Notes: generated from the sequence alone by a model not told the origin. A DNA stretch of 64,000 nucleotides from Ignatzschineria sp. (GCA_030150405.1 JASLFU010000034.1:62001-126000), one strand, 5' to 3'. Positions 37,411 through 46,785 are shown, counted from the stretch's first letter. Numbers and translations: made by a program.

Positions 37411-38394
37411 ATGAAGCGATTATTAGCAGTGATGTTAAGCGGTCTTTTAGCGACCAATATGGCGATGGCAGAGGTGAAGAAGGTTTATATAAACCAGATT
37501 GTTGAGCATCCTGCATTAGATATGACGGCTAAGGGCATTGTAGATGGGCTTAAAGAGCGGGGCTATGAAGAGGGCAAAAACCTTGAGCTTCGTATTGAGT
37601 CTGCTCAAGCAAACGTTGCGCTCGCTTCGCAGATTTCGACTAAATTTGTTAACCAAAAAGCGGATGTTACCGTAGGTATTGGTACGCCTTCAGCGCAGAG
37701 CTTAGTTAAAGCAGCGATGGAAGGAAAAACAAAGATGGTCTTCAGTTCGATTACTGATCCTGTGGGAGCAAGCTTAGTGAAAAGCTTAGAAAACTCCAAC
37801 AATAATGTAACCGGTATGTCGAACTATGTGGATGTTGCACCTCAATTAGCGATGTTTAAGAAGGTATTGCCAGAGCTTAAAAAGATCGGCTTTATCTATA
37901 ATCCAGGGGATGCGAACTCTATTACTCAGCTTGGAGATTTAGAGAAAGCAGCGCCGGAATTTGAGATGGAAGTGGTCACACAAGCGGTTAATCGTACGGC
38001 AGATGTTCCGCAGGCAGCGGCGCGTTTAGCCAATCGTACCGATGCTATCTTTATCTATGGGGATAATACTGCATTAGCTGCGCTTGAAAGTATTGTGACA
38101 GCTGCACTTAAAGAAGGTGTTCCTGTATTTGTGGCAGATACCGATGCGGTGGAGTTTGGTCCTTTAGCAGCATTAGGCCCGAACCAATACCAATTAGGGA
38201 TCGATACTGCAGATATGATCGCACGGGTATTAAATGGTGAAGATATCAACGCTATTCCTGTGGGTTTTCCCGGAAAGATGGAGTTAGTGATTAATCTTGA
38301 TACCGCTAAGAAACTCAACATGGAACTCCCGGAAGAGATCATGAATGAGGCTGCAACCTTTATTAAAGATGGTAAGGCTGAATCAGCAAAATAA
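37411..38394 (+). CDS. trpX: ABC transporter substrate-binding protein, TrpX/DUF534 family
   Basis: A 327-residue periplasmic protein with a signal peptide (MKRLLAVMLSGLLATNMAMA). Family patterns: VEHPALDMTAKGIVDGLKERGYEEGKNL, GIGTPSAQSLVKAA, FSSITDPVGASLV, NVTGMSNYVDVAPQ and ALGPNQYQLGIDTADMI. This family includes streptococcal TrpX, the tryptophan-binding component, but also binders of other ligands. The symbol is given on family plus the neighbouring TrpR-fold regulator. The ligand is inferred. Confidence 0.8.
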   Translation: MKRLLAVMLSGLLATNMAMAEVKKVYINQIVEHPALDMTAKGIVDGLKERGYEEGKNLELRIESAQANVALASQISTKFVNQKADVTVGIGTPSAQSLVKAAMEGKTKMVFSSITDPVGASLVKSLENSNNNVTGMSNYVDVAPQLAMFKKVLPELKKIGFIYNPGDANSITQLGDLEKAAPEFEMEVVTQAVNRTADVPQAAARLANRTDAIFIYGDNTALAALESIVTAALKEGVPVFVADTDAVEFGPLAALGPNQYQLGIDTADMIARVLNGEDINAIPVGFPGKMELVINLDTAKKLNMELPEEIMNEAATFIKDGKAESAK

Positions 38395-38410
38395 TTAAAC
38401 GGAATTTTAA

Positions 38411-39253
38411 ATGGGTTTAAATGAACTAATAATGAGCCTGGAACTCGGGCTCATTTATGGAATCGTCGGGATGGGGATCTATCTCACCTTTAGAGTGATC
38501 GACTTCCCGGACCTTACATGTGATGGCAGCTTCGTTCTCGGGGCTGCCATTTCTAGTGTTCTTATTCGCGCAGGGATAGACCCTTATCTCTCTCTGCTCT
38601 TTGCTCTGATAGGGGGCGCACTTGCCGGCGCTTTAACGGGGATCTTAAATAGCTTTTTTAAGGTTACTGATCTCCTTGCCGGTATTTTAGTCGCGTTTAT
38701 GCTCTATTCTATCAATCTCCATGTGATGAATGGAACGCCCAATATCTCGCTCTTAATGTCGCCGACAGTCTTTATTACCAATAATCTTGTGGTGCTTTCG
38801 GGGATTGCGATCCTATTGATCGCCGCGGTGAGTTTCCTGCTTAATACCGATTTAGGGCTCTCGCTTCGTTCCATTGGGCAAAATAAACGGCTCTGTCAAA
38901 ATGGGGGAGTCAGTGTAAAATGGATGGTAATCCTCGGCGTTGCTATGGGGAATGCCCTTATTGCACTTGGGGGAGCTCTCTTTAGTCAGCAGCAAGGATT
39001 TTCGGATATTACAGCGGGAATCGGCACTATTATTGCAGGTTTTGCTGCCGTAATTATCGGGGAGCGTATTCTTCCTTTTCGCTCAATCTGGGTGAAGCTT
39101 TTAAGCTGTATTGTGGGCTCAGTTGTTTACCGAATTGTTACAAGTTTAGCGCTTAATGCGGAGTTCTTAAATCTTAAGAGTTACGACTTTAACCTTATCG
39201 CAGGTCTCCTTATTGTGGTGATTATGGCGATGCCGGCGAAAAAGAGAGGCTAA
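38411..39253 (+). CDS. trpY: ABC transporter permease, TrpY-like
   Basis: A 280-residue membrane protein of the BPD_transp_2 (branched-chain permease-like) family, with about eight hydrophobic segments. GIVGMGIYLTFRVIDFPDLTCDGSF and SLRSIGQNKRLCQNGGVSVKWMVILG are characteristic of permeases paired with DUF534 binding proteins. It begins 17 bases after trpX. Confidence 0.85.
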   Translation: MGLNELIMSLELGLIYGIVGMGIYLTFRVIDFPDLTCDGSFVLGAAISSVLIRAGIDPYLSLLFALIGGALAGALTGILNSFFKVTDLLAGILVAFMLYSINLHVMNGTPNISLLMSPTVFITNNLVVLSGIAILLIAAVSFLLNTDLGLSLRSIGQNKRLCQNGGVSVKWMVILGVAMGNALIALGGALFSQQQGFSDITAGIGTIIAGFAAVIIGERILPFRSIWVKLLSCIVGSVVYRIVTSLALNAEFLNLKSYDFNLIAGLLIVVIMAMPAKKRG

Positions 39254-39255
39254 TA

Positions 39256-40011
39256 ATGTTGCGTTTAGAATCTTTAAAAGTTGTCGTTGGCCAAGGTACT
39301 CAGCTTGAACGCACTATTTTAGAAGATCTCGATCTTCATGTAGAGAAGGGTGAGTTTTTAGTAATTATCGGCGGTAATGGAGCTGGTAAATCTACCGTCT
39401 TCAATGCGATTTCAGGATATATGAAGCCTGAAAGTGGCAAGATTATTATCGATGGTGAGGATGTCACCCAAGGCTCGCAGAAAGCTCGCTCTCGTCAGGT
39501 TTCAATTGTGATGCAAGACCCCCGGGTAGGCACAATGGAGAATATGACCATTTTAGAAAATATGGCGTTCTCCTATAAGCGTGGGCAGCGCCGGGGCTTT
39601 AATCTCTTTAATAATGCTGAGCGCCGTGAGCTGTTTAAAGAGAAGCTCTCTCTTTTAAATATGGGGCTTGAGAATCGATTAAATGAGACAGTAGCCAATC
39701 TCTCGGGAGGGCAGCGGCAAGCCTTGAGTCTTGTGATGTCGATTATGGCCGATTCTAAGGTGCTGTTATTAGATGAAATTACGGCTGCTTTAGATCCTAA
39801 AATCGCAGAGCATGTTATGGCACTGGCCAATAAATTAGTGCGTGAGCAAAATCTCACCTGCGTCATGATTACCCATAATATGGAGCATGCGCTGAAATAT
39901 GGAGATCGCACGATTTTACTTAAAGATGGTAAGTTTAGAAAAGAGTTCTCCCGGGAGGAGAAAGCAACACTCGATGTGATCGATCTAACTAAAGAGTTTA
40001 CAGATAATTAA
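39256..40011 (+). CDS. trpZ: ABC transporter ATP-binding protein, TrpZ-like
   Basis: A 251-residue ATPase with Walker A (IGGNGAGKSTVFNAISG), Q-loop (VMQDPRVGTMENMT), signature (NLSGGQRQALSLV), Walker B (VLLLDEITAALDPK) and the switch histidine (CVMITHNMEHALKYGD). It starts two bases after the permease stop and ends the operon. Confidence 0.88.
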   Translation: MLRLESLKVVVGQGTQLERTILEDLDLHVEKGEFLVIIGGNGAGKSTVFNAISGYMKPESGKIIIDGEDVTQGSQKARSRQVSIVMQDPRVGTMENMTILENMAFSYKRGQRRGFNLFNNAERRELFKEKLSLLNMGLENRLNETVANLSGGQRQALSLVMSIMADSKVLLLDEITAALDPKIAEHVMALANKLVREQNLTCVMITHNMEHALKYGDRTILLKDGKFRKEFSREEKATLDVIDLTKEFTDN

Positions 40012-40060
40012 TTCTTTTAGATTTATCCATGAAATCATGATTAATGCTACTTACGTTACG

Positions 40061-40093
40061 AAGCCTCATAAATTTTGAGGCTTTTCTTTTTCC
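40061..40093 (+). terminator. Intrinsic terminator of the ABC operon
   Basis: AAGCCTCA (40061-40068) pairs with TGAGGCTT (40076-40083), followed by TTCTTTTT. Confidence 0.8.
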
Positions 40094-40114
40094 TTATAGG
40101 TCAACGCTACAAAT

Positions 40115-40759
40115 ATGCAGCAACGTTATCTTGAAAAACTCCAAGCAGTTGCCGGAGAAAAGAGGGCGCTAGCGCTCGATCAGTCTGTCTTAAAAACGTT
40201 ACAGGGATCGCTGAGTAGAGCTCAGGAGATCTTTTATCAATCGGGAATTTTTAAAGAACGTAAAGGCCTTATAGGGTATAAAGAGGCCACAAGAGAGCAG
40301 ATTGAAAAGCGCTTGCCTCTTCCGCAGCTAAATTACAAACAACGGGGAAAAATAGCCGGGAGCGCCTATTTAGAAAATTGGGAGATTCGCTTAAATCCTG
40401 TTCTTTTAGCGGAAAATGGGGAGCAATTTATTAAAGAGGTTGTTCCCCATGAATTAGCGCATCTTCTGACATTTCGTCTCTTTGGAAAAGTCCCGCCACA
40501 CGGCCGGGAATGGCGCTGGATGATGGAGAAAGTGCTCGGCGTTCCGGCTCGTCGTACCCATTCATTTGATGTAAAGAGTGTACAGGGGAGAAGCTTTACT
40601 TATCGTTGTGGTTGTAAAACCCATGATCTATCGATTATTCGTCATAATCGCGTGATGCGAAAGCGGGCACAATACCATTGCCGTCAGTGTGGTGAAATCT
40701 TAAATTATATCGGGGAAGAGAACGATATGAAGATTAAAGAATCTCCAGCGATGCGTTAA
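40115..40759 (+). CDS. sprT: SprT family zinc metalloprotease-like protein
   Basis: A 214-residue SprT-like protein. HELAHLLTFRLFGKVPPHGREWRWMM has the HExxH-like site (HELAH) and third histidine. YRCGCKTHDLSIIRHNRVM and YHCRQCGEIL form a C-terminal zinc ribbon. The family is related to the human DNA-protein crosslink protease SPRTN; the bacterial role is not established. Its 3' end overlaps the convergent gene by 26 bases. Confidence 0.87.
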   Translation: MQQRYLEKLQAVAGEKRALALDQSVLKTLQGSLSRAQEIFYQSGIFKERKGLIGYKEATREQIEKRLPLPQLNYKQRGKIAGSAYLENWEIRLNPVLLAENGEQFIKEVVPHELAHLLTFRLFGKVPPHGREWRWMMEKVLGVPARRTHSFDVKSVQGRSFTYRCGCKTHDLSIIRHNRVMRKRAQYHCRQCGEILNYIGEENDMKIKESPAMR

Positions 40760-41678
40760 TGAGATCAAGTTCCCGATAGGTAAACCCCGTCACTTCACTA
40801 ATTTTACTACCATCAATAATGCGTTTAAGCTCCGGTTTCGCCGCTGCAAACTGAGGGGGCGGAAGCTCAAACCGTTTGGCCATCTCTTCATAATAGCTTT
40901 TCCGCGTAAGATGCACTGGCGTTACCAGATTATAGATTTCACTCTCTTTAAATTCTTCTTTTAAGTCTACGCTTTTTTCCTGATAGTAGTTAAGTAGGGC
41001 TTCAATCGCCCCGATCAGATCTCGAATATGAAGAAGATTGATCATATTGTGAGGGGATTTGACCTCTTGCTTGCCGCTTAATGAAAAAATAGGGTGACGG
41101 CCATGACCGATTAACCCCCCAAGGCGTAAAATAGTGTGGGGGAACTGAAATTGAGTGCGTAGCCAAGCTTCAAATGTCGAAATCTCTATTCCATTTTTGC
41201 GCTTAGGCATGGGGGGCAGGGCTTCATTAATTAAGCCACTTGCTTCTCCATAGACAGAGATGGAGCTTGTAAAAATCACCCTTTTAGCCTTAAATTGCTT
41301 AGCAAAACGAGCACAATTTTGTAGGGCTTGAAGATAGCCCCCTTCGGAATAGTCCCCAGAAGGGGGAAGAGTTATGATGATATAACGATCTTGAAAGAGC
41401 TCCCGCCCTTTGCTAGCCGTAATCTCCCCCTTATCAGCCCGATAATCGACCACTTTTAATCCTGCTTTCTGTAGCTCTATCGCCCCTTTTTTGCTTCTTT
41501 TAGTACCGATAGCATTGATCTTTTGAGAGGTTAATGATTTTAAGAGGGGAGCGCCGAGCCAACCTGCGCCAATAATTGTCACCTTAAGGGGATTAAGGTA
41601 ATGCTGATTCGCTAAATTTGATTCTTGTGATCCTATCATTATGTTGCGGAGTCTCTTCATAGTCTGTTTAGTTTTCAC
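40734..41678 (-). CDS. NAD(P)-dependent epimerase/reductase-like protein (YeeZ-type SDR)
   Basis: An extended-SDR protein of up to 314 residues. VTIIGAGWLGAPLLKSLTSQ is the NAD(P) site, FTSSISVYGEASGLINE contains the S and Y of the active site, and HIRDLIGAIEALL is typical of YeeZ-like proteins. The usual YxxxK lysine is not obvious. Several in-frame starts exist near 41630-41678, and none has a clear ribosome binding site, so the true protein may begin nearer VTIIGAG. Substrate unknown. Confidence 0.75.
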   Translation of the reverse strand: MKTKQTMKRLRNIMIGSQESNLANQHYLNPLKVTIIGAGWLGAPLLKSLTSQKINAIGTKRSKKGAIELQKAGLKVVDYRADKGEITASKGRELFQDRYIIITLPPSGDYSEGGYLQALQNCARFAKQFKAKRVIFTSSISVYGEASGLINEALPPMPKRKNGIEISTFEAWLRTQFQFPHTILRLGGLIGHGRHPIFSLSGKQEVKSPHNMINLLHIRDLIGAIEALLNYYQEKSVDLKEEFKESEIYNLVTPVHLTRKSYYEEMAKRFELPPPQFAAAKPELKRIIDGSKISEVTGFTYRELDLINASLEIL

Positions 41679-41823
41679 TTTTATCTTTAAGGCTTTAGGG
41701 GCTTGGTGACTTTTAGGTTAAATCAGGGGGTAATCCTATTGTGGTAAATACGTAAATAGATGATCTTAGTCCGATTATTGCGATTTTTTGTTCTAAAGAG
41801 TGAGAAAACCGGAGATCGCACTG

Positions 41824-41829
41824 TATACT
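41824..41829 (+). promoter_or_regulatory. Candidate -10 element of the tor operon
   Basis: TATACT at 41824-41829, 46 bases before torE, preceded directly by TG. The region 17-18 bases upstream has no good -35, as expected for an activator-dependent promoter. Confidence 0.3.
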
Positions 41830-41874
41830 AAAAATCAGTAGTTTATCTTTCTTCACTTTATCTTGGAGGGAAAT

Positions 41875-42039
41875 ATGAAAAAAGATGCAATGCTTGAGAA
41901 AAACGTCGCCGCATCCGATTGGAAACGTTTTTTATTGCTCGCTGTAATTATCCTCCCCATCTTAACGATCTGTCTGATCGGTGCTTATGGTTTTGCTGTT
42001 TGGTTTATGCAGCTCCTCTTTTGGGGACCCCCGAGCTAA
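41875..42039 (+). CDS. torE: TorE/NapE family small membrane protein
   Basis: A 54-residue protein with GGAGG ten bases before the ATG. One membrane segment (FLLLAVIILPILTICLIGAYGFAVW) is followed by FMQLLFWGPPS, the hallmark Y-G-F-A-V-W...GPP of NapE/TorE proteins. The role in TMAO or nitrate reductases is unknown. It heads the tor genes but is separated from torC by 276 bases of possibly structured leader. Confidence 0.88.
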   Translation: MKKDAMLEKNVAASDWKRFLLLAVIILPILTICLIGAYGFAVWFMQLLFWGPPS

Positions 42040-42189
42040 TTTTGTCAGGATATAAAAATTTAAGAGATATCGGGCTCTCTTTTCTTATCACAACAAATTC
42101 CCGGTAATTTTCTTTAAATAAATCGCTTTAAGCCAATAATTATAACAATAATTTTATCTATCGTTACCAAGCAATAACGATCTCTTATA

Positions 42190-42271
42190 GGCAGCTTCCC
42201 CATCAGTATGCTGCAAAATCTCCTTCCCACGGGGTTACTTAACATGCGCAATGACGTTTTATACGTTAAGT
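42190..42271 (+). promoter_or_regulatory. Structured region between torE and torC
   Basis: Three inverted repeats can be drawn: GCAGC (42191-42195) with GCTGC (42210-42214); CCCC (42198-42201) with GGGG (42231-42234); and ACTTAAC (42237-42243) with GTTAAGT (42265-42271). The first two are partly exclusive. No T-run follows. It fits no riboswitch I can name with confidence. Confidence 0.35.
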
Positions 42272-42315
42272 GCAGGCAGACTTTAACCACAAAATGCGTT
42301 TAGAAAGGATGATTT

Positions 42316-43503
42316 ATGAATTTTATACGCCGACTTTTCAATTCGATCTATGGGCTTTTTGCTAAGCCAAGCATGAAGATTGGGCTTGGTGTTTTGGTAA
42401 CGGGCGGGTTTCTCGCAGGTATTCTCTTTTGGAATGCCTTTGATGCCGGCCTTAAATATACCAACTCAGAAGAGTTTTGTACCAGTTGCCACACTATGGG
42501 GCCAAATCTTGAAGAACTTAAAGAGACAGTGCATTGGAAAAATCGCAGTGGTGTACGGGCTTATTGTTCAGATTGTCATGTTCCTCATAACTTTACCCAC
42601 AAAATTGCCAGAAAGATGCAGGCTAGTCGGGAAGTGCTCTCACATCTAATGGGGGATATTGATACGCCCGAGAAATTTGAAGCGAAACGTTTAGAGATGG
42701 CGCAAAGAGAGTGGGATCGAATGGCGGCCAATAACTCTAAAGAGTGTAGAGCATGCCATGATTACGACAGCATGGATTTTGACAAAATGAGCATTATGGC
42801 GCAGATGGAGATGAAAAGTGCAGCAGAGCGTGATGTCAGCTGTATTGAGTGCCATAAAGGAATTGCTCATAAGTTACCTAAAAACATGAATGATGGCTCG
42901 CGCCATCCTGATTTAGAAAAGATGCTGGCTGTAGCGGGTAAGGAGAGCATTAAGCCCGATAATATCTACCATAATGTATTGCCACAGCCTCTTTATGCCG
43001 ATGCAGATCTTAGTGAAGAGATCGGCTCTTTAGAAGTGGCTACTGCAGTTAATGTCCTTGAAAAGAGTGGCGATGCGGAAAAAGTTGAGCTTCTCTTCTG
43101 GCGTAAAAATAAGGGCTATGGTCGGGTCTGGTATGAGGATTTTGGCCTAAATATTATGAGCGCGATTTTAAATAAAGAGGTGGCCCAAAATAGTGAAAAT
43201 ATCGAAATTCTAGAGAGTAAAGAAGATCCTTTAACCGGCTTAGAATGGCAGAAAGTGCGCACTGTAGCTTGGGTGAAAGAGGGAGGATTAGTAAAGGATG
43301 TTAAGCCTCTTTGGAGCTTCGCTGATGAGAATTACAACGCCAGTTGTAGTGTCTGTCACCAGCAACCCCTAGTGGATCAATTTGATACCAATACATGGCC
43401 GGGGATTTTTAACGGAATGGTGGGTTTTACCAACTTAGATAAAGATAGTTCAGCGTTAATTTTGAAATATCTCCAACTCCATTCTTCCAATTTTTCCCAA
43501 TAA
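42316..43503 (+). CDS. torC: Pentahaem c-type cytochrome TorC
   Basis: A membrane-anchored NapC/NirT-family cytochrome that takes electrons from menaquinol to TorA. The 395-residue product has one N-terminal helix (IGLGVLVTGGFLAGILFWNAF). Five CxxCH haem sites follow: CTSCH, CSDCH, CRACH, CIECH and, in the separate C-terminal domain, CSVCH (THe extra fifth haem that distinguishes TorC from tetrahaem NapC). torA follows after 30 bases. Confidence 0.95.
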   Translation: MNFIRRLFNSIYGLFAKPSMKIGLGVLVTGGFLAGILFWNAFDAGLKYTNSEEFCTSCHTMGPNLEELKETVHWKNRSGVRAYCSDCHVPHNFTHKIARKMQASREVLSHLMGDIDTPEKFEAKRLEMAQREWDRMAANNSKECRACHDYDSMDFDKMSIMAQMEMKSAAERDVSCIECHKGIAHKLPKNMNDGSRHPDLEKMLAVAGKESIKPDNIYHNVLPQPLYADADLSEEIGSLEVATAVNVLEKSGDAEKVELLFWRKNKGYGRVWYEDFGLNIMSAILNKEVAQNSENIEILESKEDPLTGLEWQKVRTVAWVKEGGLVKDVKPLWSFADENYNASCSVCHQQPLVDQFDTNTWPGIFNGMVGFTNLDKDSSALILKYLQLHSSNFSQ

Positions 43504-43533
43504 GTAGACGCCAGTTGATTAAGGAGATCAAAC

Positions 43534-46053
43534 ATGAGTATTCATTCACGTAGAAACTTTTTAAAAGCCTTTTCGCTGATGACAGCAGGCGCACTTATCT
43601 CTCCAAAGGTGATGGCAGAGAGTGTAGTTCAGGCAGCTTCTTCAGCAAGTAGTGCAGAAAAAGCGGGGCTTGTAGGCTGGAAGTTTTCAGGCGCCCACTG
43701 GGGAGCTTTTCGGGCGAAAGTAGTGGCCAATAAGATCACCGAGATTAAACCCTTTGAGTTCGACCAATACCCCTCCGATATGATCTATAACATTCCTGGG
43801 CTGGTCTATAACTCTTCACGAGTGCGCTATCCTATGGTTCGCCTAGATTGGTTTAAAAATGGCTATAAGAGTGATCGTACGCAGCGGGGAGATAACCGTT
43901 TTGTACGGGTTAGCTGGGATCAAGCGATTGATCTTATGTATAACGAGATGGAGCGTATTCAGCAGACTTACGGGCCAAGTGGCTTACTGCGGGGTCATGT
44001 GGGTTGGCGCTCTGTAGGGCAGGTCCATAGTTGTGGAAACCATATGCATCGCGGCATTAAGATGCATGGGAATAGTATTGGCACGATGCAGGATTACTCC
44101 ACAGGTGCTGGGCAGACAATTATGCCTTACGTGATGGGGACTACGGAAGTCTATATTCAGGGAACTTCGTGGGAATATATTGTTGAAAATACAGAGCTTT
44201 TAATCTTCTGGGCGATGGACCCGATTAAAAATCTGCAGATCGGCTGGAATACGGAGACGCATGAGTCTTACATCTATTTAGAGCAGATCAAAGAGAAGAT
44301 CGCCAAAAATGAGATGCAGGTAATCTCAATCGACCCAATTGTCACTAAAACACAGAAACATCTTGGGACGGAGCACCAATATCTTCACCCCTTAACGGAT
44401 GTGGCGTTTCAATTAGCTATTGCCCATACACTCTGGAAGGAGGATCTCTACGATAAGGAGTTTATCGAGACCTATACTGTTGGGTTTGAGCTCTTTCTCC
44501 CTTATCTAAAGGGGGAGACAGAGGATATGGTGGAAAAAACGCCAGAGTGGGCAGAGCCGATCTGCGGTGTGCCAGCTGAGCGTATTCGTGAGTTAGCGCG
44601 CTTGATGGCCTCAAAACGCACACAAATTATGATGGGTTGGGGTATTCAGCGCAACCAACATGGTGAGCAGCCTTTCTGGATGGCAGCAATTATTGCTGCG
44701 ATGCTCGGGGAGATTGGCTTGCCGGGAGGCGGGATTAGCTACTCTCATAACTATAGTGGTGCTGGCGTTACCAGTACCGGTGCTTCTATGCCATCGGCAT
44801 TCCCGCTCAATCTCGATCTAGGGCGGAAGCCTAAATATGATAATGAGGATTACAAAGGTGCAGTTTCGGTGATTCCGCTCTGCCGTGCAATTGACGCAAT
44901 CGACGGAAAAGAGATCGATTTTAATGGTAGTCGCATTAAATTACCGGCTTATCGTATGGCGATCTTTTCGGGTTCAAACCATTGGGCGAGACATCAGGAT
45001 AAAAACCGCATGAAGCGGGAGTATCTTAAGCTCGAAACCATTGTCTCTATCGATTATAACTGGACGGCTACCTGCCGTTTTGCCGATATTGTTATGCCAG
45101 CGTGTACCCCTTATGAGCGTAATGATCTCGATATTTATGGTACTTATTGTAATCGTGGAATTATTGCGATGCATAAGTTGGTGGATCCTCTCTACCAATC
45201 GCGTTCTGATTTCGATATTTGGCTCGACTTTAGTAAACGTTTAGGGCGGGAAGAGGAGTATTGCCAAGGGATGAACGAGATGGAGTGGATAGAAAAGCTC
45301 TATAACGATTGTCTAGAGGAGAATCGTGCCAAAGGCTTCTATATGCCTCCTTTTGAAGAGTTTTGGGAGAAGGGATATGTTCTCTTTCCCGATGGCGAGC
45401 CGTTTGTACAACATGCCGCCTTTAGAGAAGACCCAGAGGTAAATGCGTTGGGTACACCTTCTGGATTCATCGAGATCTATAGCCGAAAAATTGCGAGCTA
45501 TGGGTATGATGATTGTAAGGGGCATCCGATCTGGATGGAGAAGAGCGAGCGCTCTCATGGAGGGCCAAAATCGGATCGTTATCCTTTCTGGTTGCAATCT
45601 ATTCACCCCGATCATCGTCTCCACTCTCAAATGTGTGAAGTCGATAGTGCACGGGCAAAATATGAAGTACAAGGCCGAGAGCCGATCTATATGAATCCTG
45701 CAGATGCTGCACGAAAGGGGATAGAAGAGGGGGATCTTGTACGAGTCTTTAATGATCGCGGGCAGCTCTTAGCAGGGGCGCGACTTTCAGAAGACTACCC
45801 GGAAGGGATTGTTCGTATCCATGAGGGGGGGTGGTTTGCGCCACTCGATGAGACGATAGGCTCTATCGATACCTATGGGGATGCGAATACCTTAACGCCC
45901 GATATTGGAAGCTCTAAGCTTGCTCAAGCGGTCAGTGCAAATACGTGTGTCGTTGATTTTGAAAAATATGAAGGGGAAGTACCCCCGGTAACTGCTTTTG
46001 GCGGGCCGATTATGGTAGATCCCGAAGGAAATCGAGTGGATGAAAGATCGTAA
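43534..46053 (+). CDS. torA: Trimethylamine-N-oxide reductase TorA (molybdopterin)
   Basis: The periplasmic bis-MGD enzyme that reduces TMAO to trimethylamine as a terminal acceptor. The 839-residue precursor has a twin-arginine signal (SRRNFLKAFSLMTAGALIS, cut near VMA). The TorA/DMSO-reductase serine ligand of Mo is S189 in QDYSTGAGQT. Further marks: MGWGIQRNQHGEQPFWM, GLPGGGISYSHNYSG and SNHWARHQDKNRM. TAAGGAGATC precedes the start. It needs TorD for cofactor loading, which follows. Confidence 0.96.
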   Translation: MSIHSRRNFLKAFSLMTAGALISPKVMAESVVQAASSASSAEKAGLVGWKFSGAHWGAFRAKVVANKITEIKPFEFDQYPSDMIYNIPGLVYNSSRVRYPMVRLDWFKNGYKSDRTQRGDNRFVRVSWDQAIDLMYNEMERIQQTYGPSGLLRGHVGWRSVGQVHSCGNHMHRGIKMHGNSIGTMQDYSTGAGQTIMPYVMGTTEVYIQGTSWEYIVENTELLIFWAMDPIKNLQIGWNTETHESYIYLEQIKEKIAKNEMQVISIDPIVTKTQKHLGTEHQYLHPLTDVAFQLAIAHTLWKEDLYDKEFIETYTVGFELFLPYLKGETEDMVEKTPEWAEPICGVPAERIRELARLMASKRTQIMMGWGIQRNQHGEQPFWMAAIIAAMLGEIGLPGGGISYSHNYSGAGVTSTGASMPSAFPLNLDLGRKPKYDNEDYKGAVSVIPLCRAIDAIDGKEIDFNGSRIKLPAYRMAIFSGSNHWARHQDKNRMKREYLKLETIVSIDYNWTATCRFADIVMPACTPYERNDLDIYGTYCNRGIIAMHKLVDPLYQSRSDFDIWLDFSKRLGREEEYCQGMNEMEWIEKLYNDCLEENRAKGFYMPPFEEFWEKGYVLFPDGEPFVQHAAFREDPEVNALGTPSGFIEIYSRKIASYGYDDCKGHPIWMEKSERSHGGPKSDRYPFWLQSIHPDHRLHSQMCEVDSARAKYEVQGREPIYMNPADAARKGIEEGDLVRVFNDRGQLLAGARLSEDYPEGIVRIHEGGWFAPLDETIGSIDTYGDANTLTPDIGSSKLAQAVSANTCVVDFEKYEGEVPPVTAFGGPIMVDPEGNRVDERS

Positions 46054-46075
46054 TTTGGATAAAGAAGGTTTAGAG

Positions 46076-46726
46076 ATGGAGTCGCTCAAGCTCGCCTTTA
46101 CTGGGCGAGCAGAGATCTATCAGTGGTTCTCTTCTCTTTTTGCTTTAGAGTTAACTCAAGAGCAGATGGAGGCATACCAAAAGGGAGGAATTGAGAATCT
46201 TCTGCAATTTTTAACGCATTATGGACTTCAAAAAGAAGCTGAACGTCTCCAAAATGCGATCAATGCTTGGCAACTTTTAGAGACGCCGAGACTAGAGCTA
46301 GCAGCAGATTTTGCCTCTCTCTTTCTGCTCGATGGTAAACATGGGGCATTGCCATATGCATCTCACTACTTGGAAGCAGATGGCAATCTCTATGGTGATG
46401 CGGAGCGATTAATGCGTGAGTATCTTGCAGAGAGTGAGCTTAAGCTTCATAAGAACTTTAGAGAGCCTGCGGATCATCTGGCGGTGTTTTTGGCTCTTTT
46501 AGCTCGTTGGAATAGGCAAACAATTGAAAAGCAAGAGGTAAAAAGTGTGGCCAAAGAGCAACAAAACTTTATTGCTGATACGCTTTTAAGCTGGGTACCG
46601 ACTTTTGCAAAGAGGGTGAGTGAGATCTCCGTAGCGAGTGATTTTTACCCTGCCGTTGTTGCATTGCTACTCTCTTTTCTACATTTAGAGGAGCAATTTT
46701 TGCAGAGCTTACTGTTAGATGATTAA
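46076..46726 (+). CDS. torD: TorD-family chaperone for TorA
   Basis: A cytoplasmic all-helical chaperone that binds the TorA signal peptide and helps molybdenum cofactor insertion before Tat export. From the ATG at 46076 it has 216 residues. AEIYQWFSSLFALELT, LAADFASLFLLDGKHGALPYASHYLE and FREPADHLAVFLALLA are the TorD core (the last holding the ExxDH-like EPADHL). An in-frame ATG at 46040 lies within torA, so the later one with AAGAAGG is preferred. torSTR sensory genes are not in the window. Confidence 0.93.
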   Translation: MESLKLAFTGRAEIYQWFSSLFALELTQEQMEAYQKGGIENLLQFLTHYGLQKEAERLQNAINAWQLLETPRLELAADFASLFLLDGKHGALPYASHYLEADGNLYGDAERLMREYLAESELKLHKNFREPADHLAVFLALLARWNRQTIEKQEVKSVAKEQQNFIADTLLSWVPTFAKRVSEISVASDFYPAVVALLLSFLHLEEQFLQSLLLDD

Positions 46727-46785
46727 GCCATAAATCTTAAAAGTGGTCATCGCTTAAATGATATAATGGTTCTATATAAAAGAGT

